Positions 11,246 to 23,946 of a stretch of 64,000 bases of DNA are shown here, in pieces (within the stretch, counting starts at the first letter, position 1; every line of letters begins with the position of its first letter). The notes beneath the pieces were generated by a model that worked only from the letters and a program-made list of their open reading frames with translations, was not told the DNA's origin and made no database searches. The DNA lies in assembly GCA_001600095.1 (NCBI GenBank), contig BCIX01000003.1:2108001-2172000 (forward strand), in the 5' to 3' direction. The stretch is from Bullera alba (lineage: Eukaryota > Basidiomycota > Tremellomycetes > Tremellales > Bulleraceae). A program made the translations under genes and the position numbers.

Positions 11246-13620
11246 ATGTCGCTAGCACCAGAAACACCGGGTCGGGAGACCTCTCCAGGAGGCCCCCTCA
11301 CTCCAGGAGGCGTAGCGGACGAACTGTCAAAATTGGATTTCCCACCCCCAACTGGACTCCGACTCGACCTTCCCAAATCGTCACTCTCGCAACCTCTCTC
11401 CCCGGGTCTAGACTCTGCTTTGTCCGGAGGATCCAAGTACACGGCCGGGAGCGAGACCACGGGTGATATCTCCGGTCCGGAGCCAGAGGCCATTACCGCC
11501 ATGAGGCGAAAGACGAGGACGGAGAGCATGAGCGCGGATATCAGCGAGACTCTGAGTAGGATGAACCTCCCCCAGCCAGAGCGAATCTTTGGCCCGGACG
11601 AGGGCGAGAGCTCTGCGGCGAGAGAGGGGAACAAGGGGAAACAGGGGGTCAGTGCGGAGGATTGGGACAAGATCAAATTGAGCGACGATGTCCCAGAGGC
11701 TGTCAAGGAGCCAAAGAGGATGACTCATTCGAGAAACGCAAGCAGAGTGTGCGTAGCTATCAAGACTTGCAACTGGCGAGTGGTAGCTGACGAAGAGATA
11801 GGGACGCCGGGAATGCCGTCAAGTCACCTACGATACCGGAAGAATCGGCTTTCCCGCCCAGTGTCCCCGAGGCCCATGCGGCCAAGGAGCAGAAGATCAC
11901 CCCGTTCGACGTCGAAGGGGGTGTGGATGCCGATGGCAAGGCGCTAGGGATGTGAGCTGCTTCGTCCTGTGACGGACATTGAGCTGAGCTGATTCCCTCT
12001 TAGCGACTACAACAAGACTGTTGCTAAATTCGGAGCGACACTGATCTCGCAAGAACTCTTGGACCGGTTCGAAAAGCTCACTGGGCACAGGCCCCATCCA
12101 CTCCTCCGAAGAGGCACCTTCTTCTCGCATCGGTGGGTCATATGATCGTTAGAAGTATTGTACGGAGGCTCATCCCCCGCTAGTGACTTCAACTTGATCC
12201 TCGACCGATATGAGAAAGGCCAACCGTTCTACCTGTACACCGGTCGAGGCCCCAGTAGCGACTCCATGCACATGGGCCATTTGATCCCATTCATGTTCAC
12301 TGCGTGAGTAGCTCCATGACGTTCACTTGGAGCTTGACGCTCATTCCCTGGTAGCTGGTTGCAACGTGTATTCAACGTCCCCCTCGTCATTCAGATCACC
12401 GGTGAGTCTACTGTAGGTCTAGGGGTGCACTCGCTGACGCGGGCAGACGACGAGAAATACCTCCTCGAGCGAGATGTCAAGAAACAGGCCGACCTGTCGA
12501 AAAAACACAAGCTGAAGAAACCGCTGGATCTGCTCAACCACTACCACCGAATGGGCCAGGACAACATCAAGGACATTATCGCCTGTGGTTTCCTGCTCGA
12601 AAAGACATTCATCTTCTCCAACCTCAACAACGTCGGGTGAGTCGTAGTTCCGGCTCGGGGTGGTGTACCCGCTGACACAGAGCAGAGGCGCTTTCTACCG
12701 AAACGTCGCGCTGGTGGCCAAGACTCTTACCGTCAGCTCGATCAAGAACGTCTTTGGGTTCACCGACTCGTAAGTGAAGTAATGACCCTCACACGGGAGC
12801 TACAATGCTGAGACACGGGTGTAGGGACAACGTCGGCATGTTCCACTTTGCCTCGATCCAAGCAACGCCTTCGTTCTCCAACTCGTTCCCGCAGATCTTC
12901 GGTACTCGGGACGACATACCCTGTCTGATCCCTTGCGCTATCGACCAGGATCCATACGTGAGTTTGCGTCAGCTGCCCTCCTCTGTTTTTGTCCAGAACG
13001 AGTAGCTGATGGATATCGCTCAGTTCCTGCTCACACGAGACTCGGCCAGTAAGCTAGGATACAAAAAGCCCGCGAATCTACACTCGAAATTCCTGCCCGC
13101 GCTCCAGGGCGCCAACACCAAGATGTCGGCGTCGCAGGAGAACTCCGCGATCTTCATGACCGACGACGCGAAGAAGATCGCCAAGAAGATCAAGTCGCAT
13201 GCGTTCTCGGGCGGTGGCGCCACTCAGGAGGAACACCAGCGATCGGGGGGTAACCCGGATGTAGACGTGGCGTACCAGTATCTCAGCTTTTTCGAGGATA
13301 GCGACGAGCGCATGGAGTCTCTGGCCAGCGTGGGTCCCATCCTGCTCTTGAGATTTCAACGAAAGGTGTGAGCGTGGCTGACCCGGTTGTAGGAATACCG
13401 AGCGGGCACGCTGTCCACGTCTCAGATGAAAGAGGCGTGTATTGAGAAAATCACGGGCATCGTCTTGGAGTTCCAAAAGGTCAGTCAGCTATATAGTGTC
13501 CGTGATTGGTAGCTGACCGCGATGTAGAACCGCGCAGCGGTGACGGACGAGATTCTAGCTTCGTTCCAGGACAAGAATAGGGCGATCGACCCTCGGCCAG
13601 CGCCAAAGGTGGCAGAGTAG
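11246..13620 (+). CDS. WRS1: Tryptophanyl-tRNA synthetase, cytoplasmic type
   Basis: Class I aminoacyl-tRNA synthetase charging tRNA-Trp. Eleven exons (11246-11748, 11802-11951, 12004-12132, 12184-12303, 12355-12401, 12447-12636, 12686-12769, 12825-12957, 13024-13329, 13393-13479, 13528-13620) encode 613 residues. The HIGH-like motif is seen as [10 protein letters not shown], and the KMSKS-like motif as NTKMSASQ. Other family text includes [14 protein letters not shown] and the Trp-pocket segment [17 protein letters not shown]. Residues 1 to about 215 are a low-complexity Ser/Pro/Gly-rich extension with many potential phosphorylation sites, much longer than in the budding-yeast enzyme and not alignable to the catalytic core. 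The ATG at 11246 was chosen because it is the first in frame. The eukaryote-type sequence indicates the cytosolic enzyme; a separate mitochondrial gene would be expected elsewhere. Confidence 0.95.
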
Positions 13621-14016
13621 TCGTGCGCAATTGCGCGGTTTACAGTTGCAATGCATTCTGTGTATCGATCATAGAACTACCTCGAATCTCTATACCCATT
13701 GGTTCTACACATGCATCATTGGTCTTGTCTTCGTTGCTCAGCTTACGACGACATGCCCATGCTCCATGCAAGTGATGCTCAGCAAGCGAAGGTGACCCTG
13801 CCACGTGGATTTGCTTCCGTCTAGGTTTCAACGATGACTTACGCGTTGGCCTCTATGACTTTCGTTGATGCTCTGCTCCTAGACTCATACCATACCCCGC
13901 TTTTGTAGGATTCACCCGGGAGTGCAGTAAGGAGACATACCGCCAGTCCACGTATAGAACCTCTCGACAGGCATAAGCATAGAGAGATACTGGTATAACG
14001 AGTGAACGCCCCCGAA
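13621..14016. other. Spacer WRS1 - RPN1
   Basis: No gene is recognised in these 396 bp. They contain the WRS1 3' end and the RPN1 promoter. An in-frame GTG at 14002 precedes the RPN1 ATG but is not expected to be used. Confidence 0.45.
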
Positions 14017-17000
14017 ATGTCCGATCCCAACGCTGTCGACATCGCCGTCCTGTCCAAGGACCCGGAGCCGAAAGAGGAGAAGAACAAGAACGGGAATGAT
14101 AAGGGCAAAGCGAAGGATGAGCCCGAGGAGGCTGACATCGTGGGTCACAGTATGGAGACTGAAGGGTGTTTGCTGATGAGTCGAAACAGTCCGAGGAGGA
14201 CCTGCAGTTGAAGGCTGAATTGGAGATGTTGGTCGAGCGACTGAAGGTGAGTCAAGAGGTCGAAGATGCTGGGATGGGGGTGTGTGCTGAGACGTTGGGG
14301 TGTTCAGGAATCCGACACATCGCTCTACCTCCCCGCACTTGAATCCCTCAGGTCGCTCATCAAGACAAGTACGAGCTCGATGACTAGTGTGCCCAAACCG
14401 CTCAAATTCCTGAGACCGCACTACGAGGATCTGAGCAAGATCAGGGAGAGCTGGGACTCTAAACTCGTCGACCAAAAGGTGAGCCATTAAGCTATACCTA
14501 GCGGTAGAGCAATCTGATATTGGAATTATAGTCCCTCCTCGCATCTATCCTCTCCGTGTTGGGAATGACATACTCTGATACCGGTCGTCGTGACACCCTC
14601 TACTACCGCATGCTCTCGGGATCGAAAGAGGCCCCCGGATCTTGGGGCCACGAGTACGTCCGACACCTGTCGTCAGAGCTGGGCGAGGAGTACAACGCCA
14701 GGATCACAGAGGAAGATGAGCCCAAGGCTGAAGCTGCGGCTGATGCCAATGGCATCAAGGTCGATGGAAAGGATGGCGAGGTCAAGAGGGAGCAGCGAGA
14801 TTACAGCGTTGAAGAGCTGAGGAGTCTGGCAATGGAACTTGTCGACTTTAATCTGAAGCACAATGCCGAGGCGGATGCCGTGGACTTGTTGCTCGAGCTG
14901 GAGTGCATCAAGGAGATTGTGGAGAGGGTGGACGATAAGACGTGGCCAAGAGTCTGCCAGTATATGGTCAGGTGAGTAGCACAGGTCGATTCAGAATACT
15001 CGGTGTACTGACTCACGACAGCTGCGTGCCACTGCTGGTGCCACCTGACGACATGGCTTTCCTCCAGACCGCAGCGGAGATCTATGCAAAGCACGACCGA
15101 TACCCCGAGGCTGTCGCCCTTGCTGTGAGATTGAACGACCGGGATCTGATAAGGAAGTACTACGACGCGCCATCGAATCCGTGAGTCAAGTCCATTCTCA
15201 TAGGTGATAGGGATTGACCCCGAGTAGCGTCATGAAGAAGCAACTATCCTACTTCCTTGCTCGAGCCCAAATACCCATCCACTGGGTCCACACGGCCGAG
15301 GGCAACGAGAAGGAGGGCGATGGCCCAGCGCCCGAGCTATCCGAAGACGTGCTAGAGTGCCTCGGCAACGCCAAGTTGTCAGCCCATTTCCGTGCGTTCG
15401 GTAAAGCCGTAGGAGTCGAAGAGCCCAAGTCCGTCGACGACATCTACAAAGCCCACCTGGAGCAAACGCGCACGACGCACAACACCGACAGCGCGCGACA
15501 CAACCTCGCCTCTACGTTTGTCAACGCCTTTGTCAATGCTGGATTCGGCAACGACAAATTGATGGTCGGTGTCGCCGAGGGCGATAGCTGGATCTACAAG
15601 AACAAGGAGCAAGGAATGATGTCTGCGACTGCGTCGATCGGCATGTCAATGTTGTGGGACTCGGAATCGGGTATCGACCATATTGACAAGTACTCGTATT
15701 CCGCCGAGGAGCACATCAAGGCCGGAGCCCTTCTCGCCACGGGTATCCTGCACGCTGGAATTAGGACCGAGCCCGATGTCGCCTTCGCCCTATTGGAAGA
15801 TCAGGTCGACAATGCTTCGGCCAACCTCAAGATCGCGGCCATTAACGGTATAGCCCTCGCCTATGCCGGATCGTATCGAGCGGATATTCTGGCCAAGTTG
15901 TTGCCTCACGTCGCCGACGAGACGAACACCATGGAAGTGGCTTCGATGGCTGCGCTGGCCCTTGGTTTCGTCTATGTCGGTTCGGCAGATGGCGAGATTG
16001 CGTCGACGATCCTGCAGACGCTCATGGAGAGGGAGGAGGCGCAATTGACCTCTGAGTGGTCCATCTTCATCGGACTCGCTCTGGGCCTGGTTTTCCTAGG
16101 TAAGCCATCTAGCTAGCGAATCTACGACGACTACAAGCTAACGAATTGCGACTAGGCACTCAAGATTCATCGGAGGCTACCACCGAGACATTGAGGGCGA
16201 TCGAACACCCCATGGCGAGAACGGCCGAGATTCTCGTCGACGTGTGCGCCTTTGCTGGAACTGGAAACGTGCTCAAGGTTCAAGAAATGCTGCACATTTG
16301 CGCTGAACATGCCGCCAAGCCAAAGTCCAAGGAAGGGGAGAACGCCGACGCCGAGGGTGCCGCCGAGAACGGCGACGACGACGTCAACATGGATGGAGAT
16401 GCCCCATCGGCCCCAACGACCGCCGGACTCGAGGCACCAGTTCCACCTGCCCCAGCGGCGGATGACGATGCGGCAGGAGAGGAGGACGAGGAGGACGTCA
16501 AGGCGGAGCCATTGGTCTACCAGGCCGTGGCGGTGATTGGAATCGCTCTGATAGCGATGGGAGAGGACGTCGGTGCGGAAATGGCTCTCAGGCAGTTCCA
16601 GCATCTGGTGAGTTAGAGCCCGGCGCGCCGACTCGTGCTCGTCGGCTTGACTTTGTCAGACAATTTTATCGAGCTTGAGCTGATTACCTGCGTCTTAGAT
16701 GACCTACGGCGACCCGATCATCCGAAAATGCGTTCCGCTCGCCCTCGGCTTGATCTCGGCCTCGAACCCCCAGTTGAGCATCCTCGACACATTGTCGAAA
16801 TACTCGCACGACTCGGACCTCGAAGTGGCCGCCAATGCCATCATCGCCATGGGTATCGTCGGTGCTGGAACCAACAATGCTCGTTTGGCTCAGATGTTGA
16901 GACAGCTAGCGGTGTACTACTACAAGGAGCCCGACTGCTTCTTCATTGTAAGAGTGGCTCAGGGTCTGGTGCACATGGGTAAAGGAACGATCGGTATCAA

Positions 17001-17566
17001 CCCCTTCTACCACGACGGCCAGGTGTTGAGCAGGACTGGTGTTGCGGGTTTGCTGTCCGTTCTTATCAGCTTCACCAATGCCAAAGCCTGTGAGTCTTGT
17101 CGTCATTCATCGGATTGAGCTGTACTAGGTCGAGTTGCTAACGCATCGCAGTCGTGCTGGGCAAACACCACTGGATGCTGTATTGGCTCGTGACGGCAAT
17201 GTACCCCCAGTTCCTGATCACGCTGGACGAGAGCCTCGAGGAGAGGGCCATCACCGTCAGAGTCGGTCAAGCCGTCAACACGGTCGGTCTGGCCGGCACG
17301 CGGATGGGCATCAGTGGGGTGAGTCAATTCGCGGTGGTCGATAGTAGGAGGAGAGGCTGATATGGGATTCCAGTTCCAAACCCATCAAACACCCGTGCGA
17401 ATTGGAACTGGCGAGCGAGCCGAGCTTGGTACCAACGAGTTCTTCCCGTACCAGAGCGTGCTAGAGGGTTTGGTCATTCTGAAGAAGTGAGTTGAAGTGG
17501 GATACCTGATTTGAGTATGAGCTGATTCGAAGCAGAAACGAGGGATACAACGCGGAGGATCAGTAA
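14017..17566 (+). CDS. RPN1: 26S proteasome regulatory particle subunit Rpn1
   Basis: Largest scaffold of the 19S base (PSMD2), which docks ubiquitin receptors, shuttle factors and Ubp6. Eleven exons (14017-14139, 14190-14246, 14308-14478, 14532-14971, 15022-15180, 15228-16099, 16156-16607, 16699-17089, 17152-17318, 17374-17486, 17536-17566) encode 991 residues, the family length. The N-terminus is a Lys/Glu-rich tail, then LVERLKESDTSLY and [17 protein letters not shown], hallmark Rpn1 blocks. The middle carries the proteasome/cyclosome repeats (e.g. EVKAGALL-like [45 protein letters not shown]). An acidic insert rich in Glu, Asp and Ala lies at residues about 590-650, as in other Rpn1 proteins. 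The C-terminus is the conserved [16 protein letters not shown]...[11 protein letters not shown] segment. Nothing appears broken. Confidence 0.96.
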
Positions 17567-18483
17567 AGAGGATGAATAGAGTGGTGGCTGAGCGCTGAGA
17601 AGCACAAGTGGTGGCTTGAGAGAGAGCTGCCTGTGCTACTCTACGATGAACGTCTCTCGCATAAGATCTGTCTTGCATGCAGCAGTCGCAATGACAAGGA
17701 GCAGCAGGCAGCAGCTGCTTGGCCCGGCTCTGCCCGGCTCCACTCTACAGATGACGTTAGGATGCGGGGCCACGTCCTCCACTCGTTCTCCCGGCGGAGA
17801 TACCCCAAGTGGCAATTTACGGGATAGACGGAAGTAAATCTGCCCCTCCCTGTAGCCGCAAATTACCCTTGTTGGGACGTCACTCCCTGCTGGGTCATTG
17901 GATCCCCCTTGGAGTCCACCTGACTCTTTCCATCTCAAAGTACACACTGTACATCGTTCGCCTCCCACCTCCTCTCATCTTGAGCTGCTGCGATCCTACA
18001 GGTGAGTGATCAAGTCGGTCCAATACAGCTCCCATTGCCCCAGAGACGAAGCGTTGGGGCAAGCTCAATCCACTTGACAAAGCCCCGCGGGGAGGACAAG
18101 CGAGGTCTCGTTCAAGTGGACCCATGTGAACGGGCCTGAACGGGCAGGACTACTGGCACTCGATCGTCGTCCAAAGTGGTGATTTCCCACTCCCGGACGT
18201 CAAAGTAGGGAACGCTGGAGTGAAGTGGTGGTGACACCAATTTCCTTTGTGAAGGACGACCAACCCTGGGACCTGGAACGGGATTGAACTCCTTGGTCTT
18301 GACTTCCAACTCCAACCCAACCCCATCGCCTTGCTTCTATCCCAATTGCACCATCCAAACCCCCGCTTGACAACTTGTCACTCGAGCTCAACACTGACGC
18401 CCCCCAGCTCGATTTAGTGAAAGCCCACCTCATCCCCCCCGTCTTTTTCACTTTCCCCAACCTTCCCGAACCCCCTTGCCAAC
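17567..18483 (+). promoter_or_regulatory. Long promoter region of glycogen synthase
   Basis: No gene is seen in this 917-bp interval. It contains CCCCT (stress-response-element-like) at 17843-17847 and 17905-17909, a palindromic CCCCGCGGGG at 18083-18092, and CCCCGC at 18361-18366, which resemble Mig1-type GC boxes. Glycogen synthase genes in other yeasts respond to stress and glucose. That the motifs act here is inference and they may occur by chance. The last 130 bp before the ATG are pyrimidine-rich. Confidence 0.35.
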
Positions 18484-21276
18484 ATGGTCAGATCGGTTCA
18501 CCAACCCCTTCTGTTCGAGTGCGCGTGGGAAGTCGCCAACAAGGTCGGCGGTATCTACACCGTCATCAAGACCAAAGTTCCCGTCACTGTCAGAGAGTAC
18601 GGAGACCGGTGAGTACCCATCTCGTCAGTATAGCGTTCAGTCCCGCTGACAGGGGTGTAGAGCATGCCTGATCGGTCCACTCTCGTACAAGACCGCCCCG
18701 ATGGAGGTCGAGTCGGAGGAGCCGTGAGTTCTCCCACTGTTGAGAACGAGGCCCCTTGATTGACCGATATGGTAGTGAACCAGGAACACCTTTCGCCCTG
18801 ACCCTCCAGGCCATGCGGGAAAGAGGCGTAAAGTTGATTTACGGAAGATGGTTGATTGAAGGCGCTCCAAGAGTCCTCCTGTTCGACACTGGAAGTTGTT
18901 ACAACAGGTGTGTACACTCGTGTGAGCTCTGGGCGACCCGCTAACCCGTTGGCTAGAATGGACGAATGGAAGACCGATCTGTGGAACCTCGCGGGTATCC
19001 CAACTCCAGGTAACGACCACGAGACCAACGAGACCATTGTGTTCGGCTACATTGTCGCTTGGTTCTTGGGAGAGGTGAGTAAAGTGTGCTTCATTCTCAG
19101 CAGAGCTGACCCACTCTCCCAGTTCTCCTCCCGAGAGACCAGCACTGCCATCATTGCCCATTTCCACGAATGGCAAGCTGGTCTAGCTATTCCCCTGTGC
19201 AGAAAGCGACACATCGACGTCACCACCATCTTCACCACCCACGCCACCCTTCTCGGTCGATACCTCTGTGCTGGAAGCGTCGACTTCTACAACAACCTCC
19301 AGTACTTTGACGTCGACCACGAGGCTGGAAAGAGAGGTATCTACCACAGGTGAGCGATCGTTGTGGAAACTGGGAGTTGAGCTAAACGCCGGTTAGATAC
19401 TGTATTGAGCGTTCGGCTGCCCACTGTGCCGATGTCTTCACGACCGTCTCCCACATCACCGCGTTCGAGAGTGAACACCTTCTCAAGCGAAAGCCAGGTG
19501 AGTTAGCTGCAGTAAATTCGTGTGAAGCAGAAGCTGACACCACACTCACCAGATGGTGTCCTGCCAAACGGTCTCAACGTGAAGAAGTTTGCTGCCATGC
19601 ACGAGTTCCAGAACCTCCACGTTCAGGCAAAGGCCAAAATCAACGACTTCATCCGGGGCCACTTCTACGGCCACTACGACTTTGACCTTGAGAACACGGT
19701 GTACTTGTTCACCGCTGGTCGATACGAGTTCAGGAACAAGGGTGTCGACATGTTCATCGAGTCTCTTGCCAGTGAGTCCATGGCCGGGTTTAGTAGAGTC
19801 AGTGACTGACTCTGTCAGGACTCAACGGCAGACTGCAGAAGATGGGATCGAAGACCACCGTCGTGGCCTTCATCATCATGCCCGCGGCGACCAACTCGTA
19901 CACGATCGAGGCGCTCAAGGGCCAGGCTGTGACCCAGCAGTTGAGAGAGACTGTCAACCAGGTGACTGCCAGGATCGGCACCAGGATCTTCGAGCACGCT
20001 GCGAGGTACTCTGGGTGAGTGGTTGCTAGTAAAAGCCTGCGTGAGTCTTCAGCAACTAACCGGTTTAGTGAACACGGAACCGAGGTCCCAAATGCCGAGG
20101 ACCTACTGTCCTCCGAGGACAAGATCCTCCTCAAGCGACGAGTCTTCGCCCTGAAGCGAAACTCCCTCCCACCCATCGTGACGCACAACATGGCCGACGA
20201 CGCCAACGACCCGATCTTGAACCAGGTCCGACGGGTCCAGTTGTTCAACCGATCCTCCGATAGGGTCAAGGTCATCTTCCACCCAGAGTTCCTCAACTCG
20301 AATAACCCGATCTTGGGTCTTGACTACGAGGAGTTTGTCCGAGGTTGTCACTTGGGTGTCTTCCCGTCGTACTGTGAGTGACGGTGGACGGGGGAGTCTG
20401 GCGGCAGTGCTGATACGACGTAGACGAGCCGTTCGGATACACTCCGGCCGAGTGTACCGTGATGGGTATCCCCAATATCACGACAAACTTGTCTGGTTTC
20501 GGTTGTTTCATGGAGGATCTGCTCGAGACTCCAGAGGTGCGTCGCAGCGAGAATTGCGAGATCGTTTCGCTGACGTGTGTAGGACTACGGTTGTTACATT
20601 GTCGACCGACGAGGCCAAGGTGTCGACGACTCTGTCAACCAGCTGGTGAGTAGACTTTGAATGTTGGGAGCCACGCTCACCTCCGCTCTAGACCAACCAA
20701 ATGCTCTCGTTCGCGATTAAGACCCGAAGGCAGCGTATCAACCAGCGAAACAGGACTGAGCGACTGTCGGAGTTGCTCGACTGGAAGTCTCTTGGTCTGG
20801 AGTATGTCAAGGCCCGACAACTCGCCCTGCGACGAGCGTACCCCGATTCGTTCGACGACGACGAGCCCGACTTTACCGGTGTCCAGAGGGTCGGTGCGCC
20901 TCTCTCTGCGCCAGGCAGTCCAAGGATGAGGACCGGAGCCATGACTCCCGGCGACCTCGGAACTCTGACCGAGGAGATGGAGAGCTTGGGTACCCAAGAC
21001 TACATGGGCGCGAAGAGTGAGCGGCGTTTCCCAGTTGTAAGAAGAGGCTTCAGCTGACTCATCGTAGGCTGGCGAGGAATCAACGACGAGGAGGAGGAGC
21101 ACCACTACCCCTTCCCACTGGTCATGAAGCCCCGGAACCGATCCGACTCGCTGTCGTCTGCCATCTCTGGCGCTGCGACCCCGAGCGGTGGGAGAAAGTT
21201 GTCCGAGAAGGACCTCGAGAGGGCCGATGCGGCCTTGAGCAACGTCAGAGCGAACGGTAATGGCAACGGGCACTAG
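18484..21276 (+). CDS. GSY1: Glycogen synthase (UDP-glucose, GT3 family)
   Basis: Adds glucose from UDP-glucose to the non-reducing ends of glycogen in the cytosol. Thirteen exons (18484-18608, 18661-18723, 18776-18907, 18957-19074, 19123-19349, 19397-19497, 19553-19771, 19819-20014, 20069-20373, 20424-20536, 20583-20645, 20692-21016, 21068-21276) give 731 residues, normal for fungal Gsy. The N-terminal nucleotide-sugar region contains [15 protein letters not shown]. Exons 5-7 include [12 protein letters not shown] and [10 protein letters not shown], and the active-site region reads [19 protein letters not shown] basic Arg-rich stretch ([16 protein letters not shown]) matches the glucose-6-phosphate-sensing helix. 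The C-terminal tail has Ser/Thr-Pro sites ([16 protein letters not shown] and [10 protein letters not shown]), consistent with inhibitory phosphorylation seen in the family. Confidence 0.97.
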
Positions 21277-22094
21277 GTGGGGACTATGACCAAGCAGTCA
21301 TAGGAAGAGGATGGAATGGTCAGAGTGGAAAAGTATGCAAGTTGACTAGGTGGTCAATGGGTCAGGAGTGAAACAGGCCGAATGCGGAGTGCGAGGTCAT
21401 TGGTCTGAAACGACGTTTGATGGATCCTTGAAAGTGCAAAGAGATGTGTTAATAATGCCAGAATGCAAGCTGTGTGTGAGGGATGGGGGTGATGAATGTC
21501 TGATCAGTGTCTGAGCCTGGAAAGATGATCCGAGCTGGTGAGAAGATCGGAAGCGGAACTGTGGAAGCGCTATTCGCGATCCGCTAACGGCCGTGATGAT
21601 TAAGCTTATTCATCGGCTAGACTAGCCGAATCGGGCGGGCTTCGGTCGCCGAGAATATCACACGGTGAGTCACAGAGAGATTTGACTGGGAGCGGGCGTC
21701 CACCCGTAGCCACCCGTCCATACCGTATGCCCGAGATGATGAGAAAGAGCTGGGGGATTGATAAGTTGGCAATGGATGGTATAAGAAGAGAGGGTTGAGC
21801 TTGAGTTCTCGAGACATACCTGATACAACACCCGATTCCGTCATATTGTACATCAGCCAAAGGATCCAAAAGACCCTCGCATACCGTCGATTTGTGAACC
21901 AAACAAAGCAAAAACAAAGCACTTCAACTACATCACAACATCGCCCAACAGCTACGCATCGAGGTCTACATCTCGACGAGGTCTGCATCTCGACGTTTGA
22001 ACGTGTGGCGCCTGCAGATCGTCTCTTGAGCGACAGCAGTATTACGATCTACATCGCCCTGCTCGAAAATCGCATCGCGATCACTGAAGCGGCC
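21277..22094. other. Spacer GSY1 - SNG1
   Basis: No gene is called. It includes a perfect inverted repeat with 7-bp arms (CGGCTAG-A-CTAGCCG) at 21614-21628. An open frame from 21795 continues in phase into the next gene and would add 100 residues, but its composition does not look like the family N-terminus. I treat it as leader. Confidence 0.4.
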
Positions 22095-23946
22095 ATGTCG
22101 CAAAACACCCTTCGGGAGGAGTCTAGCCCTGATACATCGTACTCCAACGACGACCGGGTGCCCAGTGCGACAACCACAGCGGGTCCCCCCGTCGGAGGGG
22201 CATATGGCCCAGGAGGCCCCAATGGGCCAGGTGGACCAAGTGGACCAAGCGGGAGACCGCCATTGAAGAAATATGGCCATGGGTGTGAGTTCACAGTCCA
22301 GATGCATGTCGCGAGGGTCTTGACTGACTCGGTGGGCAGTCTGGGATCCAGAATTCGCGGGGTTTCGCAAGATCGTGTTCAAGATCCTGGGGGGTACAAC
22401 GGTGATCACGATCATTGTCATGTGGCTCTGTCTCCCTCTCTACTGGGGTTCTCGTGAGTCGTGCCGTCGCTGACATTTGATCCATGTGTGGATTGAAGGT
22501 GGGACAGAGCTGATTGGAATCGGTAGTGTGGAAGGCCAACAAGTATACCGACAAATTGACGGTCCGAGTCATTGATCGAGATGGGGGCTTTATTGGATCC
22601 AGCGTCACTTCCGCCTTGGTAAGTCGTTCTCCCCACCCACCCCAGCTCTCGCTGATAGTCTGTGTGTAGCTGTCCGAGCGGAATTTGCGATACTTCCAAA
22701 CTTCGGCTTCAGACTTCCCGACCAATGACGCCGTCGCCAACGATGTCGTGGAAGAAGGGACCTGGGGTGCGATTGTGATCAATGCGGCCGCGTCGCAATT
22801 ACTAGATCAAGCCAGATCCTCGGGGAACGCTTCGTACAATGGCACTTCGGCAATCAGCGTGTATTACGCTCAGGCGAGACAGGAGCAAGCTACGGGGACC
22901 TACCTCGTGCCGTTGATGCAACAGGCTTTGGGACAAATCACAGGAAGACTCTCCGCCCAATCGGCGTCTCAGTAGTGAGTAGACTAAACTCCAACACCCA
23001 ACAGGCAGAAGCTGAGTATCCGGTGTGACTAGCCTCCAAGCGAACGCGGGCAATGCGCAGGCCATCACGGCGATAGCCAGTGCACCGGGGACAATCTCCA
23101 ATAGCATCTCATACCGACTATTCAACTTGAGGCCCTACAACCAGCCTGTCGCCACGGCCATTACGCTCGTCGGACTCATTTACATGCTCATCTTCGCTTT
23201 CGTCATTACAATGACCGGCAACGCCGTCCGGGAGATCATGTGGGTGGCATCGAGCATTTCAAGCGCAAAACGCTGACAAGCAATCATAGTGGTCCCTTCA
23301 TGAAGACCCGCTCGTACATCATGTACAGATTGGCCGTGCCTATGATCCTCTACCTCCCCATCTCGTTCCTGTTCGCCATGGTCAACTTGCCGTTCAAAAT
23401 CCACTTTGACGCGAAGTACACGTACGCCGGGGGATTCTTCCTTTGGGCATTCACGCTATACCTCGGTATGGCGAGTGTCGGCCTCGCGACCGAGTTTGCC
23501 ATCACAATTCTGGGTCCAAAATTCATGGCGTTCTTCCTCGTCCCGCTCATTATTGTCAATGTGTCGTGAGTCCTCCGGTCTTATAGGCATCACTGCTCAC
23601 TGACGATTTGCAGGGTCGCGACACTGCCGCACGAGCTGCAGCCCTGGATCTTCAAGTACGGTGTGGCCATGCCATTTTATAATGTCGGCCAGGTCGTGCG
23701 AACAGTGAGTGATGGAATCGCAGGGCCACCGCTGGCTTTGGGAATTAGACGTCGCGCTAACGCGCGCGCTAGATCATCTTTGACACGAAGAACAAAATCG
23801 CAATGCACCTCGGTATCCTGCTCGCCTGGATCGTCCTATCACTCATCACGATCCCCCTCGCCACGTGGCTGTTCAGGCGGAATGCTGTTAATCAGCACAA
23901 GAGGGAGATTGGCGAGAATGAGAAGGATGTCGAGATGCCAAAGTGA
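22095..23946 (+). CDS. Sng1/DUF3533-family membrane protein
   Basis: Member of the fungal SNG1 family (DUF3533). The budding-yeast protein confers nitrosoguanidine resistance and is linked to plasma-membrane lipid asymmetry; the biochemical activity is not settled. Eight exons (22095-22284, 22340-22453, 22527-22618, 22670-22974, 23033-23239, 23290-23565, 23614-23704, 23773-23946) give 482 residues. The N-terminus is a disordered Gly/Pro-rich stretch, then the typical FWDPEFAGFRK entry and a first membrane helix (TTVITIIVMWLCLPLYWGS). A large extracytoplasmic domain of about 200 residues follows, then about five helices (e.g. AITLVGLIYMLIFAFVI, LAVPMILYLPISFLFAMV, ILLAWIVLSLITIPLATW) and a short charged tail. 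The first ATG of this compact frame (22095) was chosen. Confidence 0.85.

Noticed and set aside
16167..16604. Minus-strand frame opposite the acidic insert of RPN1
   Set aside because: Low-complexity shadow of a Glu/Asp/Ala-rich exon.
21795..22094. N-terminal extension of 100 residues on the Sng1-like protein
   Set aside because: The text is repeat-poor Thr/Gln-rich leader-like sequence, unlike the family. The ATG at 22095 gives a normal protein.
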